A DNA stretch of 64,000 nt, taken from assembly GCF_026625565.1 (NCBI RefSeq), contig NZ_CP112998.1, positions 4,652,501 through 4,716,500 of the forward strand, written 5' to 3'. Under the pieces are notes generated by a model. That model worked only from the letters and a program-made list of their open reading frames with translations. It did not search any database and was not told the DNA's origin. The stretch is from Dyadobacter pollutisoli. Lineage in GTDB: Bacteria; Bacteroidota; Bacteroidia; Cytophagales; Spirosomataceae. The position numbers and the translations under genes were made by a program. Below, in pieces: positions 18,594 to 27,464 of the stretch; position 1 is the stretch's first letter; every line of letters begins with the position of its first letter.

Positions 18594-19937
18594 ATGAAAG
18601 TAACAGCGGTTTTTGACATTGGCAGGACCAATAAAAAGTATGTACTTTTTGACGAAAAGTATCAGATCTTGGAAGAATTCTCCGAATCACTTCCTGAGAC
18701 CACGGACGAGGATGGCTTTCCGAGCGAAGATTGCGAGCTGCTGACCAAATGGGTTCAGGACCGGTGGAACGCATTACTTAAGAATCCGAAATATGATATT
18801 AAGGCCGTCAATGTAGCAGGTTATGGCGCGAGTCTGGTTCACCTGGATGCCGCCAACAAGCCGCTCACGCCGCTTTATTCTTACCTGAAACCGTTCCCTG
18901 AGGATTTATCCAAACAGTTTTACAGCACATACGGAGATCCTACGAGAATTTCGCTTCAAACCGGCTCGCCCAACATGGGTATGCTCAACTCCGGCATGCA
19001 GCTGTACTGGCTGAAATATACCAGGCCGGAAATTTATCAGCAGATCGTTACTACCCTGCATTTGCCCCAATACATTCTTTACCTGCTTACCGGCAGAAAA
19101 GTGAGTGATTACACCTCATTAGGCTGCCATACCGCATTATGGAGCTTCGAAATGTGGGATTACCACGAGTGGGTAAAAACCGAAGGAATTCATAAGAAAC
19201 TTGCGCCTGTACTGGCGTCGTCTTCATTCATTTATCGTCACGAAGACAAAGGCATTCAGTCAGGTTTCGGCCTTCACGACAGCTCATCTGCGCTCATTCC
19301 TTACCGAATGGCGGTTAAAAAGCCTTTTGTGCTTTTGTCCACTGGTACCTGGTGCATCAATTTCAACTCGTTTGCTTCCAAGCCGCTGACGTCTTATCAG
19401 CTGGAACGTGACTGCATGAACTACCTGACGCCGGAAGGTAGCGGCGTTACTGCTTCGCGCTTATTTTTGGGCCGCGAGCACGATTATCAGGTCGCACGGA
19501 TAGCTGAGTATTTCCGCATTGAAGGTGATTTTTACAAAAAAGTAGTATTCAATGACGATATCCTGAAAGCGGATACACCACCATTCTACACGGCTTGTAT
19601 GACCGGCAACGGGCCTTTCCCGGAAGCCAACACGCAGGAATGGCAAATCAGTGCTTTCAGCTCGGCCGAAGCAGCATATCACCATTTGATCAAAGGTTTG
19701 ACGGAGCTACTTTTTGTTTCGCTCGACCTGGTAGGAGTTAATGATGTTCAGGCGATTTATATTGACGGTGGGTTTGCAAGAAATGAAATTTTCACCAGGC
19801 TGATCGCCCGCAGATATCCTAAACACAAGGTTTATGCGACAGATCTGCCATATGCGACGTCCCTGGGCGCTGCGCTGCACGTGACACGCCCACAGACATT
19901 TGATTTTTCATCGGAGATAAGAGAAATCGCTCCCTAA
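18594..19937 (+). CDS. FGGY-family carbohydrate kinase
   Basis: A 447-residue cytoplasmic sugar kinase of the FGGY (ASKHA) fold. The N-terminal phosphate-binding motif is FDIGRTNKKYVLFD, followed by the sugar-binding side (GSPNMGMLNSGMQLYWL, near residues 122-140), the second phosphate loop LLSTGTWCINF near 245, and the C-terminal adenosine-side motif YIDGGFARNEIF near 385. Length is slightly under the usual 480-500. Likely substrates are pentoses or deoxy-sugars such as xylulose, rhamnulose or fuculose, but no isomerase or aldolase lies beside it to settle this. It converges with recG, the two stops being 2 bp apart. Confidence 0.85.
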   Translation: MKVTAVFDIGRTNKKYVLFDEKYQILEEFSESLPETTDEDGFPSEDCELLTKWVQDRWNALLKNPKYDIKAVNVAGYGASLVHLDAANKPLTPLYSYLKPFPEDLSKQFYSTYGDPTRISLQTGSPNMGMLNSGMQLYWLKYTRPEIYQQIVTTLHLPQYILYLLTGRKVSDYTSLGCHTALWSFEMWDYHEWVKTEGIHKKLAPVLASSSFIYRHEDKGIQSGFGLHDSSSALIPYRMAVKKPFVLLSTGTWCINFNSFASKPLTSYQLERDCMNYLTPEGSGVTASRLFLGREHDYQVARIAEYFRIEGDFYKKVVFNDDILKADTPPFYTACMTGNGPFPEANTQEWQISAFSSAEAAYHHLIKGLTELLFVSLDLVGVNDVQAIYIDGGFARNEIFTRLIARRYPKHKVYATDLPYATSLGAALHVTRPQTFDFSSEIREIAP

Positions 19938-19939
19938 CC

Positions 19940-22060
19940 CTAGCTGATCCTGCTCCAGTTTGTTTCCTCTTTACGCAAATTCTCCAAATGGGCGCGTATG
20001 GGCTGATTGACAGACTGGAGCAAATCGGGGTCTTCGGTTAAAATAGCTTCCGCCGACTGCCTCGCAGCTTTCAATATCTCTCCGTCCTGCGCCAGGTTCG
20101 CCACCAAAAGATCGACCAGACCGCTTTGCTGCGTTCCTGAGATGTCGCCCGGCCCCCTCAATTGTAAATCTACCTCGGCTATCTCAAACCCGTCATTGGT
20201 TCGGCACATCGTTTCAATGCGTAATTTGGTCTCCTTGCTGATCTTGTAATCCGTAATGAGGATACAGTAGGATTGCTCGGCACCACGTCCTACCCTGCCC
20301 CGTAACTGGTGTAGTTGCGATAATCCAAAGCGCTCAGCGTTTTCAATCACCATTACCGAGGCGTTGGGCACATTCACTCCTACTTCTATCACGGTCGTCG
20401 CTACCATAATTTTGGTTTCACCACGCACAAAACGGCCCATTTCATAGTCTTTATCCTGCGATTTCATTTTACCGTGCAGAATGCTGAGCGGCACATCGGG
20501 AAAAGCTCTCGCAACACTTTCGTAGCCATCCATAAGATCTTTGAGGTCCATTTTCTCAGATTCCTCAATCAATGGGTAAACCATATAAATCTGTCGTCCC
20601 TTGGCAATTTCTTCTTTCAAAAAACCAAAAACCGATAACCTGTGCGCATCATAGCGATGGACAGTTTTTATGGGCTTTCGTCCTGCCGGCAATTCATTAA
20701 TCGCCGAAATGTCCAGGTCGCCGTAAAGCGTCATGGCCAATGTCCTGGGTATGGGAGTAGCGGTCATTACCAGCATATGCGGGCTGATACGAGGGTTTTT
20801 GGCCCATAGCTTGGCACGTTGAGCGACACCAAACCTATGCTGCTCATCGATGATGCAAAGTCCCAGATTTTTGAACTGTACAATGTCTTCAATCAACGCA
20901 TGTGTGCCGACAATGATGTGTAAAGAGCCATCCAGCAGCTGCTTATGAATTATTTCACGTTCTTTCTTTTTCGTGGAACCGGTGAGTTTTCCAATGGTCA
21001 CCCCCAAAAGGTCAGCGAACTTTTTTAAGCCCTGATAATGCTGGTCTGTAAGTATTTCTGTCGGCGCCATTAAACAGGCCTGTGCATCGTTGTCCAGCGC
21101 GAAAAGCGTTGCAATGAACGCCACAATGGTTTTTCCAGAACCTACATCGCCCTGCAAGAGCCGGTTCATTTGCTTGCCGGTTTTGAGGTCTTCGTGAATT
21201 TCGTGCAGTACCCGGATTTGTGCATTGGTAAGCGTAAATGGCAAATGCTTGTCATAGAACTCTTTGACCAATGCCGCTTTACTAAACACCAGGCCTGGAA
21301 ATTCAGTCTTATGCAGCAACTTGTTTTTAATCAGCCGGAACTGATTATAAAACAGCTCTTCAAATTTCAGCCTGCGTTGCGATTGGTGAAGGCCTTGCTG
21401 ATTTTGGGGCAAATGGAAGTTCCAAAGTGCATCTGCTTTTGAAACCAGCCGGTATTTCTGGACCAGGTTTTCGGGAAGTGTTTCCTTGATGTATGGCCGG
21501 GATATTTCCAGCAAGCTCTTCATGATTCTGCTCAGCGCACGGCTATCCAGAAATTTCTTGCGCAACTTTTCAGTGAGCGGGTAGATCGGTTGCCAAAAAC
21601 CGCCTTGTTCATTTTCCGCAGTAACCAGGTCAATATCAGGATGCGTAATGCTCCATCTCCCTCCAAACGCAACTGGTTTTCCGTATACAATGTACTCAGT
21701 ATTAGCCCTGAGGTTCTTTTCATACCAGGCAACACTCTGAAACCACACGAGCTCGATCAGGCCGGTACCGTCTGTAAAATAACCTACCAGTCTTTTTTTA
21801 TGGCCTTCGCCAATCGTAGTCCATTCCCTGAGCCGTCCACGGATTTGGGCCGCAGGCATTTGCTCATTGAGCGTATTGATCTTGTGAAAAACAGAGCGGT
21901 CTTCGTGCCGGAATGGATAATGCTGAATAAGATCTCCAAATGTAAATATCCCTAGCTCCTGATTCAGCAAAGCGGCTTTTTGAGGCCCTACTCCTTTCAG
22001 GAATTCAATTTTAGTGTCAAAAAAACGGGTCCGTACAGATGGGTTTGTTTCTGAAGTCAT
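19940..22060 (-). CDS. recG: ATP-dependent DNA helicase RecG
   Basis: RecG remodels stalled replication forks and branch-migrates Holliday junctions. The 706-residue protein has the N-terminal wedge domain with an OB fold (about residues 60-200), then helicase motifs: Walker A GDVGSGKT near 305, the DEQH box IIDEQHRFG near 408, TATPIPRTLAMT near 434, and in the second RecA-like domain VGVNVPNASVMVIENAERFG and QLHQLRGRVGRG. These are diagnostic for RecG. The start ATG at 22060 leads directly into a normal N-terminus with FLKGVGPQKAALLNQ. It is a lone minus-strand gene, convergent with the FGGY kinase and divergent from the DUF2911 gene. Confidence 0.97.
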   Translation of the reverse strand: MTSETNPSVRTRFFDTKIEFLKGVGPQKAALLNQELGIFTFGDLIQHYPFRHEDRSVFHKINTLNEQMPAAQIRGRLREWTTIGEGHKKRLVGYFTDGTGLIELVWFQSVAWYEKNLRANTEYIVYGKPVAFGGRWSITHPDIDLVTAENEQGGFWQPIYPLTEKLRKKFLDSRALSRIMKSLLEISRPYIKETLPENLVQKYRLVSKADALWNFHLPQNQQGLHQSQRRLKFEELFYNQFRLIKNKLLHKTEFPGLVFSKAALVKEFYDKHLPFTLTNAQIRVLHEIHEDLKTGKQMNRLLQGDVGSGKTIVAFIATLFALDNDAQACLMAPTEILTDQHYQGLKKFADLLGVTIGKLTGSTKKKEREIIHKQLLDGSLHIIVGTHALIEDIVQFKNLGLCIIDEQHRFGVAQRAKLWAKNPRISPHMLVMTATPIPRTLAMTLYGDLDISAINELPAGRKPIKTVHRYDAHRLSVFGFLKEEIAKGRQIYMVYPLIEESEKMDLKDLMDGYESVARAFPDVPLSILHGKMKSQDKDYEMGRFVRGETKIMVATTVIEVGVNVPNASVMVIENAERFGLSQLHQLRGRVGRGAEQSYCILITDYKISKETKLRIETMCRTNDGFEIAEVDLQLRGPGDISGTQQSGLVDLLVANLAQDGEILKAARQSAEAILTEDPDLLQSVNQPIRAHLENLRKEETNWSRIS

Positions 22061-22228
22061 CGCTCAAATATAGCTTGAAATCACTAAAACAACGATTGTG
22101 GGTACTACATATGTTAATCTAAGTTAACGGGCGAGTATAGGTCTTGGTTCACAACTTTTGAATTACGTATTTCGTTAAATTTTAAATTATCTATTCAACC
22201 AAACCAATTACTAAATTCTTATTTTTTT

Positions 22229-22729
22229 ATGAAAACAACATTTTTATCGCTTTTCCTGACCCTTATCGCATTTACCTGGGCTTCTGCACAAAGCCCCCGG
22301 ATTACTGCTGATGGCAAAAACGTAAGTATTTCTTATGGTCAGCCATCTAAAAAAGGGCGTGTTCTTTTTGGAAAAGCAGGCAGCGGAAGTCTTGAACCTT
22401 ATGGAAAAGTTTGGCGGATCGGTGCAAATGAAGCCACAGAGATTACTTTTAAAAAGGATGGTATGTTTGGCGGCAAGGCCGTAAAAGCGGGAACTTATAC
22501 ACTTTTTGCATTACCTACCGAAAAAGACTGGACTATCATCCTGAACAGCGAACTGAAACAATGGGGAGCTTACAAATACGAGGAGATAAAAGCAAAAGAC
22601 GTATTAAAAGTGACTGTTCCCAACAAAACATATCCACAATCAGAAGAGAAACTTACCTTCACGGTAAAAGACACCTCTCTTGACTTTCAATGGGACAAAG
22701 TAGGGTTCTCGGTTCCTTTGAAGTTTTAA
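22229..22729 (+). CDS. DUF2911 domain protein, secreted
   Basis: A 166-residue protein with a signal peptide (MKTTFLSLFLTLIAFTWASAQ) followed by one DUF2911 domain covering the rest. Typical family stretches are SYGQPSKKGRVLFG, LEPYGKVWRIGANEATEI, VKAGTYTLFALP and WTIILNSELKQWGAYKY. The family is abundant in Bacteroidota and its biochemical function is not established; the fold is all-beta and exported. The gene is monocistronic, with 168 bp of AT-rich DNA upstream. Downstream, in the convergent gap, lies a long hairpin (22766-22899) that can end transcripts from both sides. Confidence 0.9.
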   Translation: MKTTFLSLFLTLIAFTWASAQSPRITADGKNVSISYGQPSKKGRVLFGKAGSGSLEPYGKVWRIGANEATEITFKKDGMFGGKAVKAGTYTLFALPTEKDWTIILNSELKQWGAYKYEEIKAKDVLKVTVPNKTYPQSEEKLTFTVKDTSLDFQWDKVGFSVPLKF

Positions 22730-22765
22730 TTACCTGTAACACAAAGCCTTTTGCCATCTCAAACG

Positions 22766-22899
22766 ACTTTGTCATTAAACCTTTTGTCACAAGGAGCGGA
22801 GTCGAAATGCAGTACAATGCTACATTTCGACTCCGCTCCTTTGTGACAAGTCAAGTCGCCAGGTCAATGTGACAAGTTGCTTCTCTCAATGCGACAAGC
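22766..22899. repeat. Long hairpin flanked by reiterated TTGTCA/TGACAA words
   Basis: The core is a perfect 19-bp stem, AAGGAGCGGAGTCGAAATG (22791-22809) against its complement at 22823-22841, around a 13-nt loop. Outside it the words TTTGTCA (left, near 22768 and 22784) and TGACAAG or GCGACAAG (right, near 22844, 22869, 22891) repeat in inverted orientation. The element sits in the gap between convergent genes ending at 22729 and 22903, so a bidirectional terminator or REP-like role is likely. Confidence 0.8.
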
Positions 22900-22902
22900 T
22901 AT

Positions 22903-23199
22903 CTACAAATTCTGCCGGATCATATTTTCAAGTACCTGCAAGTGTTCCGTAAAAGCCTTGTGCCCCTCATCAGTGGCTTTATAGATTGTCAGAGGCTTTC
23001 TGCCCAGGAACTGCTTTTGAAATTCAACGTATTTTATTTCTTCGAGGGCCTTCAAATGTGAAGCCAGGTTACCATCTGTGAGCTGCAAAAGATCTTTCAG
23101 TTCATTAAAACTGAGAGAATCGTTCACCACTAACACGGACATTAGCCCGAGCCTGATCTTACTTTCAAAAACTTTATTAAACTTTTCTAACCATTCCAT
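22903..23199 (-). CDS. Winged-helix transcriptional regulator (98 aa, HTH_34/MarR-like)
   Basis: A short DNA-binding protein made almost only of one winged helix: helices in IRLGLMSVLVVNDSLSFNELKDLLQL, the recognition helix region DGNLASHLKALEEIKYV, and a wing with KQFLGRKPLTIYKATDEGHKAF. This matches small Bacteroidota and Firmicutes regulators annotated as transcriptional regulator/HTH_34. It is 34 bp downstream of a polytopic membrane-protein gene on the same strand; such regulators are commonly paired with membrane proteins in this way, and the pair is probably an operon and may be autoregulated. No ligand-binding or metal-binding residues are evident. Confidence 0.88.
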   Translation of the reverse strand: MEWLEKFNKVFESKIRLGLMSVLVVNDSLSFNELKDLLQLTDGNLASHLKALEEIKYVEFQKQFLGRKPLTIYKATDEGHKAFTEHLQVLENMIRQNL

Positions 23200-23233
23200 T
23201 ATACCAGCCCCGTTGCCAGGTCTTTAACCCAAT

Positions 23234-24346
23234 TTATTGATCGGCATCCAATAGGAGCATCGCATCGCGGTTCCGCAGCCACACGGCCTGATCACGCAGG
23301 TTATTCGCCTGCATGGTGAGGACGGATGACACGATGCCGGTGCCTACTGACACCCAAAAGAATTTTTTAAGATTGTCCCGGTTACCTGAGATCAGCGAAA
23401 TGATGGATCCTGCTGAGCCAGCTACTGAAATAACCAAGCCAATGCTTCTCATCCGCCTGGACTTTACATAAAGCTGCAGCCCGCCTTCTGAGATCATAAA
23501 CTCCCGGCGCAATGCCTTTTGACCGGTATAAATAACATTGTTTTTTACGAAACTACTGCCACCACGCATGTAAATAGTCTCTTTATCATACCATCTTTTA
23601 GCTTTGCTGAGTGTACTGTCGCCCGGGATCTGCGCATGGCTATTGATTGACACCAATAAGAATATCAATCCAACGATACTTTTAGCACCTGTTTTCCCCA
23701 CAGAAAGTTTCTCCCTGTCGTAGCGGTTATACATTGTCAGTCCATAGATAATGTGCAACACACCAAACCCAAATGCCCAGAAAAGAAGGGAATAACCGGT
23801 CAGGAACAATGCAATGCAGCCAATACCGATTTCTGACAAACCGAGAAAAAACACTTCGGGATACGTAAACCGGCTCGCATTGACCAATGCCAGACCATAG
23901 AAAATAAGGGTAACCGGAAAAACAAGCCAGATAATGCCGTAATAAAGCATCGCAATGCAGAACACCCCACCCGTGGCGAGCGGTATCAGCATGCTGACCA
24001 GCAGTCGTTTGGAGCTTCCGTTCCAAAGCGTGAGACCGCGTTTCTTTCCCTTGCGAACGGTCATGATAATACCAACTGCGAGTGATAGAAATAAGACACA
24101 GATGCCATCAAGCAACAGAAACTGAATGATGCCCTGGCGGGAATGTCCTGCATAAGTGCCGAAAGGGATCAGAATATCAGCCAGCCAGTCCGTTTTAAAC
24201 CGCACATACGCTACGCTTGCCCCGATGAGTGCAAACACGCCTGCGAAAACGCCGCTCAGTCCGCTGAGCGATAAAAATTTTGAAGACCGCTCCATCAGGT
24301 TGCGGATTTCATTCAAGGTATGCAGAGAATCCTGACTAGGGTTCAT
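23234..24346 (-). CDS. Polytopic membrane protein of unknown function, paired with wHTH regulator
   Basis: The 370-residue product begins with a soluble helix (SLHTLNEIRNLMERSSKFL) and then about six to seven membrane helices up to roughly residue 240 (for example LSGLSGVFAGVFALIGASVAY, IIWLVFPVTLIFYGLALV, LLFWAFGFGVLHIIYGL). After that comes a soluble region with YMRGGSSFVKNNVIYTG and a last hydrophobic stretch LVISVAGSAGSIISLISG. I do not recognise a named family. The gene is followed 34 bp later by the small winged-helix regulator, suggesting joint regulation, as seen for other regulator plus membrane-protein pairs in Bacteroidota. An enzymatic role is not supported by any motif. Confidence 0.75.
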   Translation of the reverse strand: MNPSQDSLHTLNEIRNLMERSSKFLSLSGLSGVFAGVFALIGASVAYVRFKTDWLADILIPFGTYAGHSRQGIIQFLLLDGICVLFLSLAVGIIMTVRKGKKRGLTLWNGSSKRLLVSMLIPLATGGVFCIAMLYYGIIWLVFPVTLIFYGLALVNASRFTYPEVFFLGLSEIGIGCIALFLTGYSLLFWAFGFGVLHIIYGLTMYNRYDREKLSVGKTGAKSIVGLIFLLVSINSHAQIPGDSTLSKAKRWYDKETIYMRGGSSFVKNNVIYTGQKALRREFMISEGGLQLYVKSRRMRSIGLVISVAGSAGSIISLISGNRDNLKKFFWVSVGTGIVSSVLTMQANNLRDQAVWLRNRDAMLLLDADQ

Positions 24347-24379
24347 AAATCAGTTTTGGAAAAAGTCCTTACGGGGAAA

Positions 24380-24754
24380 TTAGAAAAACAGCAACACTTT
24401 TGGAATAAAAATGACCCCACCCACAATGACCGCTGAAATGGCGAGTATCAACACGCCGGCCGCAGCCGTGTCCTTTACTATCTTGATCACAGGATGATAG
24501 TCGGCGGAGACCAGATCTGCAAGCTTCTCAATGGCCGTATTGAATGCCTCAGCAGACCACACCAGCGCGATCTGAATCACGATCAATAACCATTCAACCG
24601 GGGATATTTTGAAAAAGACGCCTGCTATAATTACTACTATGCAAGCCATCAGGTGAATGCGGGCATTGTTCTCGTAGCGGAACAAATTGTAAATACCCAC
24701 TCCGGCATAGCGGAAACTGCGCAGAGCCTTAGGAATATTTATGGGTCCGTTCAT
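24380..24754 (-). CDS. Diacylglycerol/undecaprenol kinase family protein (DgkA/UdpK type)
   Basis: A 124-residue membrane kinase that phosphorylates a lipid alcohol (diacylglycerol or undecaprenol). The family pattern is clear: an amphipathic N-terminus (KALRSFRYAGVGIYNLFRYENNARIHLMA), three membrane helices, and the catalytic stretch ALVWSAEAFNTAIEKLADL followed by KIVKDTAAAGVLI, with the conserved Glu, Asn and Glu. The form is closer to the Gram-positive type (undecaprenol kinase) than to E. coli DgkA, as expected in Bacteroidota. The start overlaps the end of the DUF1361 gene by 26 bp, so the two are translated from one message. Confidence 0.92.
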   Translation of the reverse strand: MNGPINIPKALRSFRYAGVGIYNLFRYENNARIHLMACIVVIIAGVFFKISPVEWLLIVIQIALVWSAEAFNTAIEKLADLVSADYHPVIKIVKDTAAAGVLILAISAVIVGGVIFIPKVLLFF

Positions 24755-25412
24755 TTTGTTTCAGTTCAGCGAAAATATGGAACGCAAAGTACAACAACAT
24801 CAGCACGAACGAAAACGTGAATGTGTGTCTTATAGCCAGCGGATCTCTCAAACTGGCAAAAATACCCCGGGCCAGTGCACCAGGCTGCGTTACAATGTCC
24901 CAGCTGTTCCACCTTCCGTAGCGGCCCAGGAATACGCCAAACCCACTCATAAACATCGCTATTAAGATGGTAGCCCAGGCTAACCTTTCGTTCCAGCGTT
25001 GTGTGATGATCCGGTGCACAATGCGGATGCTGTAAAGACCGGTCAGAAATCCGGCTACGGAGAAGGTAAAGATCATGATTGCGTCAAACCAGATCATATT
25101 TTCTGGCACTCCCCTCAAATGTTTGAGATCGGTGATGATATAAGGTGCGTTAGGAAAGAACAGCAGCCATATCACAAGATAAATCATTAATAATCCGAAA
25201 GGAACCTGACGTTTCACTTCCTGCTCCCAGACCCATTTAATAAAAACCAATGGCACCCAGGCCAAGAACAAATTCCAGGCGAGAAAAATAAAATGCCAGT
25301 CACGAAGCCCGATCCTAAGTGCAAGCAATACCATTGCCGCCCCTGAAACAAATGCAAGAAGCGCTACTTTTTGGTTGTTTTGAAGGTAACGTACCAGTTT
25401 TTCCAATGTCAT
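24729..25412 (-). CDS. DUF1361 family membrane protein
   Basis: A 227-residue inner-membrane protein with about seven hydrophobic helices. The DUF1361 features are visible: NLFLAWVPL near residue 45, the loop WLLFFPNAPYIITDLKHL near 85, then FLTGLYSIRIVHRI and GFGVFLGRYGRWNSWDI near 160. The family is widespread in Bacteroidota and Firmicutes and has no assigned function. It overlaps the start of the DgkA-type gene by 26 bp, an arrangement that implies coupled expression. The gene ends in a charged tail (ELKQNERTHKYS). Start at 25412 gives a normal N-terminus (MTLEKLVRYLQNNQKVALL). Confidence 0.88.
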   Translation of the reverse strand: MTLEKLVRYLQNNQKVALLAFVSGAAMVLLALRIGLRDWHFIFLAWNLFLAWVPLVFIKWVWEQEVKRQVPFGLLMIYLVIWLLFFPNAPYIITDLKHLRGVPENMIWFDAIMIFTFSVAGFLTGLYSIRIVHRIITQRWNERLAWATILIAMFMSGFGVFLGRYGRWNSWDIVTQPGALARGIFASLRDPLAIRHTFTFSFVLMLLYFAFHIFAELKQNERTHKYS

Positions 25413-25506
25413 ATCTGTTTTTGATAAAGTACTTTGAATTACAAAGTAAATAAATCAAAAGGACTTCTTCAAAAAGAATTTGGGCAGCTCGACGATATGT
25501 AGGGAT

Positions 25507-26418
25507 TTACTTTTTGCTGTTTTCTTCAAAGGCCTTCATCATAGCCCATTCACGCCCGGCAGTCTTTGCTTTGAAAGTTTCCAGGCAGCCTCTGTCTTGC
25601 AGCGTAATGTAGCAGGTCTTGCCGTTGCGGCCGCCGAAACAGATATTGGATACTTTTTTGCCAATCGTTTGAATCGTCTGGATTACCTTGCCTTCTGGTG
25701 AAAGTACTGCTACCTCACCTTTTCCATGCCTGGCTATATACAGGTTTCCATGTATATCGACACGCATTCCGTCCATCCCACCGTCTTCAAACTTGTGCAA
25801 GAGCTTTTTATTGGATAATGTCCCGTCGGGGGCAAGGTCAAAAACCCATACGTTTCGTTGCACGCTTTCGTTGACATAGAGCTTTTTCTCGTCGGGACTT
25901 ACGTCTATTCCGTTGGTAGTACCCATCTTTTCAGCCACTAGCCGGGTCTTGCCGTCGGGAGAAACGTGCCAAATCTGCCCGGTACCGTCTTTCCAGTTAG
26001 GATCCGAGCAAAAAATGTGACCAGAAGCGGTAATAGCCAGGTCATTAGGCTGGTCCATTTTGGGCTCATTGGCAAATACACTTACATCCTTCGTGATGAG
26101 ATTTACTTTCAGAACGTTGTGCCCGGTAAAGTCAGCCACGTAGAATGTGTTCTTATCCGCAAAACGAATACCATTACCTGTGCTGCCTTTGGGAAGTGTC
26201 ACGAAAAAACTTGCATTACCTTTGCCGTTCATAATGGCGATAGTACCGTCCCGGGCGAAGTTCACAGCATACACATTCCCATCACTATCCACTGCCGGCC
26301 CTTCACAGTTACTTGTAAATTCGCCTTCACTGGAAAATTTCTTACTTTTTGTCTGAGCGAAAGCAATTTGGGTCAATAGCAAAAAAACAGAGACGAGGAG
26401 CGTAAGAGTTTTATTCAT
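25507..26418 (-). CDS. SMP-30/gluconolactonase/LRE family protein, secreted
   Basis: A 303-residue six-bladed beta-propeller with a signal peptide (MNKTLTLLVSVFLLLTQIAFAQ). Blade motifs typical of gluconolactonase-like proteins are FTSNCEGPAVDSDGNVYAVNF, FYVADFTGHNVLKV, QPNDLAITASGHIFCSDP, GTTNGIDVSPDEKKLYV and DGGMDGMRVDIHGNLYIARHG; the Glu, Asn and Asp metal and catalytic positions of the family fall in these. The expected activity is hydrolysis of a sugar lactone in the periplasm. Downstream on the same strand is no close gene; 24 bp upstream is the thioredoxin-like gene, so the two may be co-transcribed. Confidence 0.9.
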   Translation of the reverse strand: MNKTLTLLVSVFLLLTQIAFAQTKSKKFSSEGEFTSNCEGPAVDSDGNVYAVNFARDGTIAIMNGKGNASFFVTLPKGSTGNGIRFADKNTFYVADFTGHNVLKVNLITKDVSVFANEPKMDQPNDLAITASGHIFCSDPNWKDGTGQIWHVSPDGKTRLVAEKMGTTNGIDVSPDEKKLYVNESVQRNVWVFDLAPDGTLSNKKLLHKFEDGGMDGMRVDIHGNLYIARHGKGEVAVLSPEGKVIQTIQTIGKKVSNICFGGRNGKTCYITLQDRGCLETFKAKTAGREWAMMKAFEENSKK

Positions 26419-26442
26419 AAATATTTCTCAATCAAATAATTA

Positions 26443-27093
26443 CTAGTTTTTCCATTTAATTGCGCAGCCAACCGGTTTGGTAATGGTGGTTACCACCGGT
26501 TTCCCTCCTATCAGGTTAGAGACAGCTTCTTCGGCATACAGCTTGGTTACACCAGCCGGATCCTGCGGATTATCGTCGATCATACCGATATAACGTACTG
26601 TAAATTTGGCCCCGCTTTTTTGCAATACATAAGCTTGCGGTGTACGGGCAGCACCAAATGCTTTGGCAGTCTGCTGCGAATCGTCCACAAGGTAAGGATA
26701 GCCATAGCTTTTGGCAGAAGCACGTTCCTTCATTTTTTCGAATGTATCGTCCTGATGCGTTCCGGGATCACTCGGATTGACGGCAATCACCGGAAATCCC
26801 TGTGATGCGAATTTACCATTCAGTGCGATGATACGGTCTTCATATGCTTTTGCAAAAGGACAATGGTTGCTTGTAAAAATCACGATCACACCCTTGACAT
26901 TGTTAAAATCGTTGAGGGAAACCATATTTCCGTCGGTATTTTTCAACCGGAAGTTTGCTACCGCGTCCCCGATCTGGTAACCCGCCGCATTTTGTCCTGC
27001 AACAGCATTTTTCGACTCCCTCAGATCAGCTGAGAAAGATTGGGGCGCCAGCACCACGCACAGAACCATTGAAACCCACAGACAAATTTTCAT
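26443..27093 (-). CDS. Thioredoxin-like (AhpC/TSA redoxin) periplasmic protein
   Basis: I start at the ATG 27093, which gives a plain signal peptide (MKICLWVSMVLCVVLAPQSFSA); an ATG at 27114 adds seven charged residues. The domain begins at GYQIGDAVANFRLKNTDG and has the active-site region FTSNHCPFAKAYEDRI with a single cysteine instead of CxxC, then FPVIAVNPSDPGTHQDD and FGAARTPQAYVL containing the cis-proline. This is the form often annotated 'thioredoxin family protein' in Bacteroidota and Planctomycetes, probably a peroxiredoxin-like or thiol-dependent enzyme rather than a disulfide oxidoreductase. It precedes the SMP-30 gene by 24 bp. Confidence 0.88.
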   Translation of the reverse strand: MKICLWVSMVLCVVLAPQSFSADLRESKNAVAGQNAAGYQIGDAVANFRLKNTDGNMVSLNDFNNVKGVIVIFTSNHCPFAKAYEDRIIALNGKFASQGFPVIAVNPSDPGTHQDDTFEKMKERASAKSYGYPYLVDDSQQTAKAFGAARTPQAYVLQKSGAKFTVRYIGMIDDNPQDPAGVTKLYAEEAVSNLIGGKPVVTTITKPVGCAIKWKN

Positions 27094-27114
27094 TTTTTTG
27101 CTTTTAGTAATCAT

Positions 27115-27464
27115 TCTATGGTTAGACGTAATCTATCAATAAAAGTAACAAACCGGACTGTTAAAGTTTGTTAAGACAATCAATAAACCATTACTGACTA
27201 AACGTTATGATGGCGACATAATATATAAAGGTAATGCTTCGGCCCGCTTTAACTATCCAGGGGCAAATAATTATGCCAAAGACGTGAACATCGGTATGAA
27301 GACAACGACACGGGCTCTTACCCTGTGGCAGCGCCTTATTTTTTTTAAACGTCAAAAATACTGATCACCAAACCGAATATTAGCAGGTAAAGCATTGTTA
27401 TTCTGCATTTATGTATCTATCTTTGCACCTCATTTTCGAATTCGTTATATCATAATTTATTAAC
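27115..27464 (+). promoter_or_regulatory. Intergenic region with the rplU promoter
   Basis: The right end holds a convincing Bacteroidota promoter: -7 box TATCTTTG (27418-27425), an exact match to TAnnTTTG, with ATTG at 27394-27397 as -33 box, 20 bp apart. Transcription would start near 27432, about 33 bp before rplU. The rest (27115-27390) has no gene that I can support; it is ordinary AT-rich sequence without repeats. Confidence 0.65.

Noticed and set aside
22229..22729. Part of a toxin or efflux operon with the nearby wHTH regulator
   Set aside because: The genes are convergent and separated by a long hairpin; no functional link can be seen.
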